This document shows, piece after piece, positions 1 to 13,700 of a DNA stretch of 64,000 bases; the first letter of the stretch is position 1, and every line of letters begins with the position of its first letter. Source of the DNA: Mytilus trossulus (lineage: Eukaryota > Mollusca > Bivalvia > Mytilida > Mytilidae); contig NC_086383.1 in the NCBI RefSeq assembly GCF_036588685.1, positions 47,326,448 to 47,390,447 on the forward strand, read 5' to 3'. The notes below the pieces were generated by a model. It ran no database searches and was not told the origin of the DNA. It was given only the letters and a program-made list of their open reading frames with translations. Both the position numbers and the translations under genes were made by a program.

Positions 1-1233
1 GCCCTCAATAGATTGCTGTTTGGTGCGAGCAAGAACTCCCTATTGAAAACTGTACTTCAACCTATAATGGTTTACTTTTACAAATTGTGACTTGGATGAC
101 AGAGCTGTCTCAGGCTCATTCCACATCTTCTGTTATCTAAGAGCCAAAAATAGACCTGAAATTAAAAGTAGTAATTTACAAACGCAAATAAAAGAATACT
201 ATTGCATGTTATTAAGATAATAAACAACGTCAGTACCTAGAATCTATACATTAAGACAATCGTTTGTTTGTGAAGTATTACGGAATATTTATCAACAAGG
301 TCTTGGTACCTTCTGATGAACTTTTTAAGAAAAGGATATCATAAGACGTTCTTTGACATACCCCTGGTTCATCAACTTTCTGCTCATACACTGGTGACGT
401 TTAACAAGGTCATAGTAACAGCTGCAAGCTCTTGAATACCGAATGCGTATGTTTATATGATATGTAGGTGAAGTTTGTTAATTGCTACTGCAGTTTGGGA
501 AACTGATAAATTTAAAATTAAAATCATATTGTTTGTCAGAGATTCAGGAACTGAGATTACCGCTTATGTCAAATTCGAGGTATAAAAATGAGACGGAGCC
601 GTATTTGTTGTTTTATTGATTTCTAGTACTGGAGGAAAAATTAATGGAACCTAACAGAAAGGTTTGCATTGTTAATGAAAAGAACATCATCCATATATCT
701 GAATGTGAACTTTGACTATGATCTGGCTTCTTTGATCTTCTAGTTTTTGATTAATGTCTCAAGGAACTCCATACTCATATGCAAATAAGAGGAGGCCAGC
801 AAGGTGTGGTGTACAGTACGTTCCAATAGGAATGCCGACAATTTTTGTTGAAAAAGTACCTCCAAATGTGTAGTCCACAAATGAAATTAAATAGATTATA
901 AATAATTTCATGTCACATATCAAGACCGTGAACAAGTATTCCAATCTCTAGAATATTTTATGATCATTGACAAATTGTAGCTTCCGATTGCAAATTACGT
1001 TCCGTTTCTATGAGAAAAAAATAACTAAAAACTTAAAGTTTACACTCCGTGCGGGATCGATTTGTCATTTCGAATACAAAAGAAAGACGACATATGTTAT
1101 AATAGCGTTTGTCTGCCGGCAGAAGTTTAGTTATCCATTAATTGGGTCAATTGTTGATATGCCTGAGCTGCAATGCTGTGTCGTTGATTTTCGTCATGGT
1201 TTTAAGCTTAAATTCACACTGAAAATCCCCAAG

Positions 1234-1306
1234 GTTTCCGTGGTGCAGTGGTTTTCACATCGGCTTAACACGCGGAAGGTCATGAGTTCAATCCTCAGCG
1301 GAAACA
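1234..1306 (+). tRNA. tRNA-Val(AAC)-like sequence, probably a pseudogene or SINE head
   Basis: This 73-nt stretch aligns end to end with a eukaryotic tRNA-Val. The acceptor arms GTTTCCG (1234-1240) and CGGAAAC (1299-1305) pair perfectly and are followed by an A discriminator base. The A box reads TGGTGCAGTGG and the T loop TTCAATC. The anticodon loop TTAACAC carries AAC. Defects are one G-G mismatch in the anticodon stem, one A-G mismatch in the T stem, and a D arm altered to TTTTC. A T-run (pol III terminator-like) follows near 1309. The mismatches suggest a decayed copy or a SINE head, but a working gene is not excluded. Confidence 0.55.
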
Positions 1307-1725
1307 TCTATTTTTGCTGTCTTTAAAAATGGCCAATTTGAAGTGGCATCAACGTTCTTACAGTTTAATTTCGGTTTTACTTGTTTCAAGATTACTATAT
1401 ATAATTAGTGTCAAAAGTTGTTCAGCACTGCTGGTTCAAATGGTTCAGTTGTATCAACATGGATTGGTAAAGAGGTGAAATAAATGCTTGTATGCCGAGT
1501 AGTCCGAAATTCTAAATCACTGGGGTGCTTCCATTAAAAAGTTGTGGAATATCTGAGAGAACATGAATCGGAATGGTCAGAGTATATATTTTTTTTTTAA
1601 ATGACGTAGACAATAAATTTCATCAGATATAAACAATTTGTGCGTCGGCCGGGAGTCGAATTCACTGTTCACTACTAACTAAATATGCTGAAAGATCAAC
1701 AGTTTTGATAGAACTAATTTCTAAG

Positions 1726-2030
1726 AAAGATCATGACTGAGGGAGTGGGCCAAATGATCTCCATTGAAATTAGATTTGTCAATGTTATTGCAACTACATA
1801 CCAAATGTCTACCACTGTTGGTTTCCCATAAACTGACATAATCACAAACTGATTGTTGTAAAATAAGCAAAAACTCATACCTGAAGGGTTAGGAGCGGAT
1901 AATCTCCATGGAAATGACATGTTCGAATGCTAATATAACTGCATACCAAATATTATTTATCTACCATAAGTGATTTCCCATAAACTGACCTTATAACCAA
2001 CTGATACATTGTAGACCCCGACGCCGGTAA
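1726..2030 (+). repeat. Two degraded units of the ~165-bp satellite
   Basis: Two successive blocks share the phrases 'atgatctccattgaaat', 'ctacataccaaat' and 'cccataaactgac' with the five-unit array at about 47.10-47.87 kb. A further partial copy lies at about 31.74-31.91 kb. This is the same family at three sites in the window. Confidence 0.6.
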
Positions 2031-2202
2031 CATCATACATATGTATAATTTAGATTGTAATCACTGATCAAATAATCATGAAATTGACGCGCGAAAAGTG
2101 CTTTTATCACACTAAGTACACATTGTAGATCCTTAAAATAAACGACACGTTAATGTATGAAATGCCAAACGAACACGTATTTGAAGAGTTCCGCGCCAAC
2201 AT

Positions 2203-2402
2203 TTCTGTATATGCTAAATAATTCAGCATATGCTTAATTGAATTTAACTTACGCGCAAGGGAACTAGCATATACTAAGATTAGTAAGCATATGCTAGAAT
2301 GAATTAAAGTATATGCTTTAATAATTTAGCATATGCTAACATAATTTGGCATGTGCAAAAATGAGATAAAAATATGCTGAATAATAATTTAGCATATGCA
2401 AA
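2203..2402. repeat. Cluster of AGCATATGCT palindromes
   Basis: The near-palindrome AGCATATGCT or a one-base variant recurs about seven times in 200 bp, in both orientations and separated by AT-rich spacers. No open frame crosses it. It may be a mini-satellite or a piece of a transposon; nothing shows a function. Confidence 0.55.
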
Positions 2403-2504
2403 AATCGATAGTTATGACCTTGATTCCAAGCTTTAACAACGACTATAAGATAATATATATGTGAGATATAAAGTTGTTAAAATGCTCTTTTGCATTAGAC
2501 ATGT

Positions 2505-3322
2505 TTAAGGTCAAGGAACAGTAAATGGGCTATGTCGCAGATTTTGCTAAAAATTTGCATACAACCTTGGCTCGTTGAACTACAACTGAAAATCGAAAAA
2601 ATAATACATTTATCTCTTTTATTATCTGAAAAATTGCAGATTGATTTCTTTTAAAATGGGTGAATATTTGTATAGAAAGCACATAAAATCGGCAAAAAAC
2701 CTTCTAAAATTTGTCTTAAAATCGCCAAATTTTAATTCTACTCCATAGATTTTTCTTAAAAAGCTATATATTGTTGAAACATGAATTTCTGTTTTAATGA
2801 TATGAAATAATCATAGGGTCACCGACTTCGTTTTTTGTCTAATAATCAATTTGTTACCTTGTTGGTAGTGATAAACGTCAAAAATAAACGTTTTACAGCC
2901 TGCAACACCATAATGTTACGATTATTTCGACGTTTTGTTGGATTTTTTCACAAAGAACGCAACATTGAATGATGTATACCGTAAAAACGAAGTCGGTGAC
3001 CCTATATATATATCTTTATTTTGCATCATTATAACGGAAATTTATGTATCAACAACATATAGTTTTTTAAGAAAAATATATGGAGTAGAATTAGAGATTT
3101 GGCGATTTTAAGACAAATTTTAGTAGGGTTTTCGCCGATTTTATGTGCTTTCTATACAAATGTTCATCCATTCAGTAAGAATTCAATCAGTAATATTTTA
3201 AATGATAAATGAAATAAATGCATTATTTTTTCGATTTTCAGTTGAAGTTTACCGAGCCAGAGTTGAATGCCAAATTTTACTGAAATCTGTGACATAGCCC
3301 ATTTTCTGTAACTTGACCTTAA
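2505..3322. mobile_element. ~820-bp fold-back (long inverted repeat) element
   Basis: The two arms (about 2505-2838 and 2983-3322) are inverted copies with scattered differences. The outer ends are TTAAGGTCAAG and CTTGACCTTAA. The inner ends share a GGGTCACCGACTTCG block. The spacer of about 145 bp has no coding capacity. TTAA at both outer edges would fit a TTAA target site if those bases are the duplication. The layout is that of a non-autonomous fold-back DNA element; the superfamily is not established. Confidence 0.75.
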
Positions 3323-4717
3323 CATAAGCCGATACCGAAACCAAAAATAGTAGTGAGGTAATTGGAAAAAAGTTATTATGTTAATTAACTCAACCCTTTT
3401 ATTCCATAATATTGTTTGAAATTTGGATACACTAGATGGAGAATTGCTTCAATTCGTCAATTCTCACGAATCTATCAAAAAAGCAAAGTTAAATTCAACC
3501 ATTATTGATCATTATTAAATACACTAATGCAAGAAATATACAATTTAAGATGCTGATACAATTTATTTATGACATTAATCTTGAGGCAAGATTCGTCGTC
3601 GAGGAATGGCAGTACATTGTTCTACAATAGGTACAATATCGTTTCGTAGTATGTCTATATAGAAAACCTATTTGTTATTCTATAAATATTTCATTCTCTT
3701 GTGGAATGTTCTACAAAACTTATTTGTGGACAAATTGGCATTGCTCGCGGATTATTGCATTTTGATTCAATTTTATATTATTAAATCTTTTGTAGAATGT
3801 AAAAAACAATATCTGTTTTAGGTAAAGACGTTCTTCTTTGTTTTATTATTTTATTAATTTACTTTTCTTTGTTGATAATTGTAAACCATCTTGAATGCAT
3901 TTTAATGCTGATAAATAATAAAAGCACCGTAAAAAGATAAACAAAAATGATGTTAACGTTTGAAATTATTGATAATTTTACTTGGAATATTGAGTATTGA
4001 TTTAAAATATAATAAGTTATATTCAATGTATGCAATAACATTACTAAAAGCAATTATTTAACTATGGTCTCTAGGGAAACACATTAAATACATATGAAAT
4101 ACCTGCAATATTATTGATTAATACTGACACTGTAAAATGATAAACGAATGATCAACACTGTTATTATGTGACCGATCTGAATATGATATAAAAAGATGTT
4201 GATACGTATATTCTCCGCCCAATAGAGTAGTCTAGAGTAACGGTAGTTCGGTGCAGTAAAATCCAATTCGTCGTTATTGAATTAGGTTTAATTATTTGTG
4301 TGGTATGGATAGAGAGTAATGTCAATGAGAAGTTAATGAAAAAAGTCGAATCTTCAAGTACGGACAAACGTGAGAGCAGAATAAACTCAAATAATTCCTT
4401 TGATTAATGAATTTTTGACACACAGAATTGCCACGTGACGACGGGAATAAAATAGTTTCCTATATTTACCAAAGAACTCACATACTGGTGGTTTGACTTC
4501 TGTTGAATATCGAACACTTGATTTTGGAAAGATTATAAATCATTTCACACATTATTGTTTGTATTGTCAGGTATTTGTCAATACTTTTGTTGTTATACAG
4601 ACAAGAACTGTTTTGTAAGGATCTGGAGTGTTATGTAACGAGAAATATATGCCATAGAAAGGTCGATTAAATACTATGTGACCATACTATGATACCTTGT
4701 TATCAGATGACAAAAGT

Positions 4718-4742
4718 ATGCAACGTAACAGCGAAGACAGAG
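4718..4742 (+). CDS. SLC35F-like exon 1 (candidate start exon)
   Basis: ATG followed by eight further codon starts, ending with one base of a split Asp codon before the donor GTAGGT. The phase matches the acceptor at 6852 exactly, and an in-frame stop precedes the ATG. The exon is only 25 nt, so the call rests on phase and splice site. A different or additional upstream first exon is possible. Confidence 0.5.
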
Positions 4743-7700
4743 GTAGGTGGTTTGTATTTCAGGTATTAATTCTAGATGTTTGTAAATATTTAAATGATAA
4801 ACTTGAAATAATGTAACAATCAATGATACACTTTGTAATTTCAAAGGACATACAGTTTATCGTTATATTTTCATAACAGTCATGAAAATAAAAAAAAGTT
4901 ATTGCATAAACTACTGAATAAAGCAATTTTATCACAAAATAAATTGTTACAGCAAGTCGAGAAAAACATTAAAGAACAATATCTATTTAAGATTCGATTT
5001 TTTTCATGACGTATATCTAAAAAATGGAAATTAAACAATAGCAAAATATTTTAACAAATATGCGAATTGTTCATACAAAAGTATGGACACACTTGAAGAC
5101 TTAATAAATATTTAAACTTTTCAGCATAAAATAACAAAAAATACGTTAATCTCCTCGATCTAAACGATATTTTACCCCTGTTTAAACATTTACATATTGT
5201 CATTTTTTATATATGTTCTTTTCCTGTTTTTAAAACAGTATTGAAAATTGTTAATACTTAAAATGGAAAGTAAATTAAGAGTTTTGGAAATTAAGGATGT
5301 ATTTATCTGACGTTTCAGTCTCGTTAATTATTAAAGTTATTTCCAAACATGTGATACAAGGAGAAAATATCAATGAATTTAAACAAATAAATAAAACTAA
5401 CTTTGTGGAAGAGTTCTGTATTAACAATAAGTAGTAATTATGTAATACAATTACAGTTCATTTATATGTTTTGAAGTTAAGTGTGACGTCCATTTTCACT
5501 GTACTAGTACCCAACTTTATTCAGGGACTAGTTGAGGACCTCTTCCGGGCGCGGGTTTTTTCGCCGCATTGAAGACCCATTGTTGGACTCCGGATTTTGT
5601 TTGCTCTTTGGTCGAGTTGTTGTCACTTGGACCTTATTTCTATCTTAATTTTATTATTTGCCAAAATGTTGAGAAAATAGGCGAGGAGCACAAGACCTGA
5701 TTTTTTTAGAAGCATAAACATCCCATTTCATTTTTTTCTTTTCAAATAATTTTAGATATGTATTTGTTCTATCATTCATACCAAAGAAATTGAAACAGCA
5801 GGCTTTTGGTTTTAAAAACAATCTTTAAACAAATCACAAATTGACAAAATTAACAGCATGAAAAATTTGACACGAAAAAGCAACAACATTTTATATTCTT
5901 ATATTAACATCTACCTATAGTGGGTCTTTTAAGATAAATTTATTCAGATTGCTCCACTTCATCTTTTTTAAAGTATTAAAAAAAAGTTTGATTATGATAA
6001 TAGCCCAAAAATGGGTAATAATTGAGGACGATCGGAAAATCGTCAGAATTGGGTACTTCAAGTGTCTGAAGCAAAAAAAGAAGTGAACCAACAATTATTT
6101 TCTTTTACAGTATTATAAACCCAAATTAAAAAAACCAGGAACAATTATAACTTATTGCGTATACAGATTTATGCTTATTTGCAGATATAAGAAGATGTAG
6201 TATGAATACCAATGAGAAAACTCTCTATTCAAGTCCCAATTTGTTATAGTAAACCATTATAGGTCAAAGAACGCTATTCAACACGGAGCCTGTGCACTCA
6301 CCGAACAGCAAGTGATAGAGGGCACTCAAAATGACTAGTGTAAAAGAGGACAATCAAAGGTCTAATATATATTAAAAACGAGAACCTAGAAACAGTAATG
6401 AACCACATCAACAAACGACAACCACTGGACATTCTGACTTACGACAGGCGCAAACAAATGCAATGGCTTTTTGCATGTATAAAATGTTTAAACAAAATGC
6501 TTTGCACGTTATCCAGAAAAGGGTTATGTCTGCGACCGTTAACATGCTTATGCGAGACCATCACGTACCATCGTAACTATATATTTTTATTTTTTAAGAT
6601 TAAGATAACAAAATGACCATAATATGGATTAAACTACGTGTAGTACCAAGACCTTGGGTTATTACACATTTGATATAAAAATCTGGAACTGAGTTCCACA
6701 TTAGTCGATATATACCGTACTGATTATTACATTTGATTTATATATTATTTTTTTTAAGTCGAATAAATTATTTGTTATGTTTATTTAAACCGCCATTAAT
6801 TCCTGCATGAAAGTGATTTAATATATTAGTATTCATTGCTATTTTTTTCCAGACGGAGAATCTAGTCAAACTAGTACGACAACGACAATTTTTATTTCTG
6901 AATGTCTATGCGAGATCCATGACAGTTCCAATAGAATACGATGCGGAATATTCTTGACTGTTCTTATTGCAGTCACATCAGTATCAGCAACATATCTTGC
7001 TCAAAGTACCTATTATGGAGAGTTCAATGCACCCTATTTTGTAACGTACTTTTCTACAGCATGGCTCATACTGATGTATCCAATTTACACATTGATTTTG
7101 TTTATTTATTCAAAAGGAGCATACTCACCAAAACATGCAATCAGGTGAGTCCCTTTAAAGTTAAAGTGAGCTGATCTGTGAAAATTTATATTTTTATTTA
7201 ATTCTTGGTGCGTCCGAAATGACAAAATTTATTGTACATTTTTCTTACACTTGTCGTCAAATCCAGATGATTGAACAATCTTATTAATACACAGACCATG
7301 TGTCCATTTGCCTGAAATTCTCTTCACTTTATGTTCTGAAAATTTTAGATCAGCTAATGAAATTGCAAGAAAAGCGCTTGGGACGCAACAAATTACATAT
7401 TTTTTTCATATTTCTTGTAGCTTTAAAAATACTAGTATTTGTTTTTAATATAGCTTTTTTGTCGACGCCTTTACTTTTAATAGAAACAAATTAATTATAT
7501 TACAATATAACGTTAATTTCTAGTTTCATATTTAAATGTCTTTTTGCTTGAATCTTAACATAGAGTGTACGTATTTAGGAATCATGTAATTATATTCGTA
7601 TAATGAACCAAATCCTCTAGAGAGGATAATCAAGATTTCAATCAAAATATTGTTAATTACAGGAGCTCCTTTTCCCGTCGACAATTACTAAATTTTCAAA

Positions 7701-10700
7701 GGATCGTTAAACCATTAATATTCATAGTTCCACCTTAGATGAGGAAATGATACATTTAGGTGGTTCTCCTTTTTGAAATGATTGGTTGCTTCAACCACCA
7801 TTCATCCTGGTCACCTCCTTAAGTAAAGATTAAAATTTTCAGTAGAAAGAGATATAAAAACATATTTAAGTGTTACTTTAATGCTGGAAAAATATGTTAT
7901 TCGTGACACTTAGATAAAATTAGAAAAAAACATGATGAGAATATGTTGCTATTGAATCTAATTTAAATAAGTACGAAATAAATTATAAATATGTTTGATC
8001 CAAAAACTTAGTTAAAATGACTAAACTTGTATACTTGTACTAGTAGTAAGTAAAAGAACCGCATACTGTTCATTATACAATATCCAGATGTATTCCAATA
8101 TATATTCCACCAGACATATTTTAAAGATTATATTTTTATGTAACTTTTAAGAATTGTTACATTGACTATTGTGGTTTTAAGCCCATTAAATGTTTTACTC
8201 TCAAACAATTACATGTATTGACTTCCAAACCGTTTGCCTAAATTGGCCTCGAGGGAACCAGATAAATACGCGTTGTGAAAGTTTCACTTTATCTACACGT
8301 TAAAGTACAACTCAAGATAGACTGCTAAAGAATACCATCCAGCCAGTCAGTCAGTACCACTACTGATTGACTATTGAAATTTTCCGAGGGTATCATCAAT
8401 CTGGTTTAACTGCTAATGGACTACTAAAGGTGCACTAGAGTACCATCCATCTATTCAGTACCACACCTGACGTCCTATCGATTGTCCCCATGAGTATCAC
8501 TTACTCAATCAGTACAAATTCTGATAGACAGAGACCGATGGTACTATCCGTACAGTTAGCACCACCGCTGATGGACAATCGGGGATCCATTCCACCTAGC
8601 GAATATGACTGCTTATGGACTATTGAAGGCCCCAATGGCACAATTCACACAGCTTATACCCCTGGATATGTCTTATTGGCGGTTGTCGAGATTATCATCA
8701 ACACAGCCAGTACAACTGCTCTTTGTCTATGGAAGTTCAAAGAGTACCATTCAACCAGCCGGGTCCGCTTTTGATTTACTATTGAAGGTTCACGATGGTA
8801 CCACCCATCCATCCAGTACCACTTCTGATGGACTATTGAAGGTTTCAAAAGTACCATTCCCAGCCAGGTTTGCTTCTTATTTACTATTAGAGGTCCGATA
8901 TGGTACAAACCATTCAGGCAGTGCAATTACTGATGGACTATTGAAGGTTCCCGAAAGAACCATCAATCCAACCAGCACAACTTCTAATAGACTATTGAAG
9001 GTTCCTGAAAATATCATCGACCCAACTAGCACAACCGCTGATGGACTATTGAAGGTTCAAGGAGTACCATCCACCCAGCCAGTTTCGTTTCTGATGTACT
9101 ATTAAGGGTCCGATGTGGTACCACCCATTCCGGCAGTACTATTGCTAATGGGCTATTGAAGATCATCTACAAAGTTAGTACCAAACTTAATGGACTGTTG
9201 AAGAACACCATTGGTTCAATCTATCCAATTAGTACCTACACGGATTGACCATTTTGAAAGTACCATCCACGCAGTTCTGACAACTGCTAATAGAATATTG
9301 AAGGTTCCAATAGTATTATACACCCAGCCAGTACAACTCCTGATCACCTGTTAAAGAACATCGATGGTAACATCCATCCGTCCGAAAGTAAACCTTCGCC
9401 AACAAGGTGCGTCCGTTTGGCTGTGCAGATCTATATAAAAAGCCTTATGTTCGGTTTAAATAAAAATGTTGTATATTGTGGATCATTTATATTTGGGGGT
9501 ATCAATTTTTGTGTATTGAGGAACACTTTTTTGTGGATATTTGATTTTGTGGTAATGCCAACCGCTTCATACAAAGCAGAATTGGAATCCAACGAATAAT
9601 AATGAATCCACAGTATCTGATGCCTTGTAAAGTGAGAGTTTTACACGTAAAAGTACAACTGCTGATGAACTATTGAAGGTCCCAAGAGCATCATCCACCT
9701 AGACATTACCACGTTTCATTGACAGGTAAAGGTCCATGAGCATACAGTACCACTACTGATGAATTATTTAAGGCTTCCGTAGGTTCTGTTCGCCTAATTA
9801 GTCCCAATACTAATGGACTATCGGGGTCCCCAGAGAACATCCGACCAGTCTGTACCACTGCTAATGGACTAAAGGAGGACATCGAGTATACCATCCATAG
9901 CACCATTACTGATAGACAATTGACAGCCACCGAAAATACCACCCGTCTAGTCAGAACCACTACTGAATGAGAGTACCATTCACCCAGTCAGTACCATTCG
10001 TTTGATGTGTTTGAGCTTTCGAGTTTGCCATATGTTTAGGGACTTTCCATTATGAAAGTTTTCAAAGGGAAACAGTAGATGCAACACAATACAAATTCTT
10101 GAAAAATAGAAACTTGAACTTAAAATGCAAGTGACTTGACATGATCCTCCTTGGCCATCCCCGAGGCCATGACCTGGATTTTGTAATGCTGTCATTCTAT
10201 ATTCGAAGCATTCAATCACTGATTTACATATGTACCGACGTCAGACATCTACAATAGCTTCAGTGTTCTACTCATAAAAAAGAACTACTGCCATACCATC
10301 TAATTACTACGAAAGTATGATCCATTATCGGATGAACAATAATGTTAATAAACGAGATACGATACAGATGACAGTTTTCCCAATGGAAATAGGCACGCAA
10401 AGTAAGATGGAAGTATTGCGTGATACCAAATTAGTTTTTCATAAATATATCTTGTTTATAAACATAATCCTTCACGAGTTTTGTACCAGTCGTTTTAATC
10501 ATGATTTACGCCTAACCTTTTCCAAATGCAGTTTCTTCTTAACTTTTAAAAATTGAGTTATGTTAAAGAGAAGCGAGATATCAGTGGGACATTTAAACTC
10601 ATAAAACGAAATAAACTGACACCGCCATAGTTAAAAAAAAATGTTAAGGACCAGCAGAAAAACACAAAACAGAAAAATAAAGAGTGAGCGAAACGAAGCC

Positions 10701-13700
10701 CACCGAAAACTGTGAGGATCTTATGACTGAAAGGGTAAGCAGTTTCTGCTCTTCAGGTGGCACCCGTCGTGTTGATATTCCAAACCCGATAATAAGTCTT
10801 ATTCGGTAGGTACATTTGGGAATATCTTTTATTAAATCTTAACATATTGTTTTGCCATTATATATTCATCAGAAGCAATCAAAACTGTAGTTTTGCTTTA
10901 CGACAATTAATATGGTTAATTGTATAATACTTAAAGATATCTCCAACTTCATTAATGAAATATCTTTATATGCAATATAAAAAATAAAAAGGAAAATCCT
11001 GTCATTCCGCAAGTTTTTAAAATTTATTCATTTCAAAAACATGCGCTCGGATGTACTTTTTTAGGTAGTTTGATTTTAGATTTTTAACAGATGTCTTTCT
11101 GTGAACAATAATTATTATGTTTTTATAACATTGTTAATTTGGAACTGACAAACGCCCTACATTTTGTAAACAAATAATACTGTGAAATATAAAAGCATTT
11201 TGTTGTGTATTGATGTAGTCATGGTATGACATATGAATAGCGATATCAATATATCTCATATTTTATATCTCTAGTATTACATTTATTCCATTTTCATAGA
11301 GAATATATAAGTGATAAGACCTTTTGATCCCATGCAAGTGGCTTACAATCAGTAATTTCTCTTTAATGTTTGCAGAAGTTCTTCATTGTTTTCTATTTTC
11401 GCATGTAATGGAATAGAAGTATTAATTTCGAATCGAATAAATATTGTGGAATATTATTTCCATTGAAAGGAATATTACAGTATGTGTTCCTTACAAAATA
11501 AATGCTATAGAAGATGTGTTCAACATGTGTTATACAACATAATTAACGTCATTCTCTGTCAGGAGGAACACATTTACGTTGAAATACAACATGGCATAAG
11601 CTGTGGTCACTATATTCCCCAATAATTTGAACAATGAAGCTTGACAATGAAGAGACAACCCAAAAACTGATGAGATGATATTTTTTTAACCAATCTCAAA
11701 TGCATAATATAAATTTATTGCATTTTTCGGAGAACAATTGATATCCCATTCCTGCTTTGAAACAAGATAGTCCGTTGAGATATTATTGAATTTCAAATTC
11801 ATTTAACTAAACGTATTTAGGAACACATAATACCTATTCCCTTTTATCAAGATATTATAAATTATAAATGAAATGTATGTATGGTGTTTGCATAAAAATG
11901 GATCAATATCTTTATTAACGTTTTATTTTTTCATTTCTACTCTAAAATTCAAATTCCTATTACGTCTAATTGCATTCATTAAATATTAAAGACATTTGTT
12001 TGATTTGGAAAATGAAAAATCATTATTTAAAAAGTTATACGACCTATCCATAAATGTCAAACCAATATCTCTCAAATCCTTCCGAACTTTTATATGTGTA
12101 TATTTATATAAACCATATTTATTCATACATAAATGAAAATAAAGGATAAGTAAATATTTATCGGTAATAATTTCAATAATCTCAACTAGCCTAAAGGGTC
12201 ATCCTAAACTATTGTCCTTTATGTTGTGGCCCGGGTTTCTCGTGCGTGGTTTTCATCAACCCTTGAAGCAAGTTTAAAAATGTTTTCTGTTGGAGTCAAT
12301 TTTTTATGACCGACGTTTCGATCGATAAAATATTAATGCTTGTTTCAAAAAAGTAACAACGTTTATATATTTTTTTTATATTTGCTGAGATAAAACAGCT
12401 ATTTAACAGTTTTACAAGGGATACGAAATTGCAGATGACATGTTAATGTTTTTCCGGATTACCTTCTTTGACACAACCATGACGTATCACGAAAATAACA
12501 GATTTTCCAACGTTAAAGGGCCATTCAGCCTCCTTTCAAGGATTTTTTTGAAAATCTTTAATGATAAAATTACGCTGCGCATGCAAAGCACAAATACTTT
12601 TAGTTTCAATTGAATACTCATATAAAGGTGATTAATATCAAACTATCATGTGTTTTCCTCTGTTGTTATATATCACACCTTGGAAATTTATCATAATCAT
12701 TATTATAACATTTTTTTAATAAGTGGAAACACCTATAATTTTTTAACCAATAAGGTATTTGAAAACTGTTGAAACGCGTCTAGTGATTTAGTACACCTAC
12801 TGCATGTTTCGTCTTCAAAAAAAGTAAAATAACAAAAATACTGAACTTCTAGGAAAATCAAATACGGAAAGTCCGTAATTAAATAGCAAAATCTAATGCG
12901 TAAACACATTAAACTCATGGATAACAGCTGTCATATTCCCGACCTGGTACATGAATTTTCTTATGTAAAAAATGGTGGAATAAGCCTGGTTTTATAGCTA
13001 GCGTAACCTCTCACTATGACAGTCGCATCAATTTCAATTATATTGACAATGATGTGTGAACAAAACAAACAGTAATGATAGGTAAAAATGTCAACATTAG
13101 GGGTACTGTAGTCAACATTTTGTTATAATCTTAATCACAATAACATCAGACTCATCAGTTGAAAGGCCATATCGAATATGAAGTTGACGAACAATCAAAA
13201 ACTCCAACTCAGAAAATTGTTATATATAGGAGATATTTGTTATATTCAGAACTTACGGAGGACATGGTTTGATAAGATCCCTTATTTAGACGCGAAATTA
13301 CATAAATGGTTTAATTTCTTTGAATGATGTAAACTAATATAATGATATATTTTTGTATCAATTTAGGAATATGAAAGTTGTAATCCATTCGTTGTATATG
13401 TTTGAGCTTTTTATTTTTCTATTTGCATGCAGACGTTCCGTTTTTCCCCCGGAGTTCAGCATTTTGTTATTTTAATTATTTCTGGTCTTTTACAAGCTAT
13501 AGTGTCAGATCTGGTGTCAATTTGATAGATAAACATGGTCACGGAAACTGCATGGCATGTTTGCATAAACTTCGATTTAAGAGTGTTCGCGGTTATAAAT
13601 CTTTTTTTTTGTTACATAGGATTTTGCTATATGTTTTTATAAATGGACTTTATCATATACTTAATAGAAAAATGAAGTCACCGTTCATTTTAGCTCTCAA

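Larger units (their letters stand above)
1..4717. other. Region upstream of the SLC35F-like gene; no recognised protein gene
   Basis: I see no convincing coding exon here; the open frames are short, AT-rich and have no recognisable domain. The stretch holds a tRNA-Val-like sequence (about 1234), two degraded units of a 165-bp satellite (about 1726-2030), a cluster of AGCATATGCT palindromes (about 2203-2402) and a large inverted-repeat element (2505-3322). The promoter and any 5' untranslated exon of the downstream gene should lie in or before this region but could not be placed. Confidence 0.6.

Noticed and set aside
8605-9105. 166-codon plus-strand open frame
   Set aside because: It lies wholly in the degenerate 53-bp minisatellite and only echoes its units; no domain and no splice signals.
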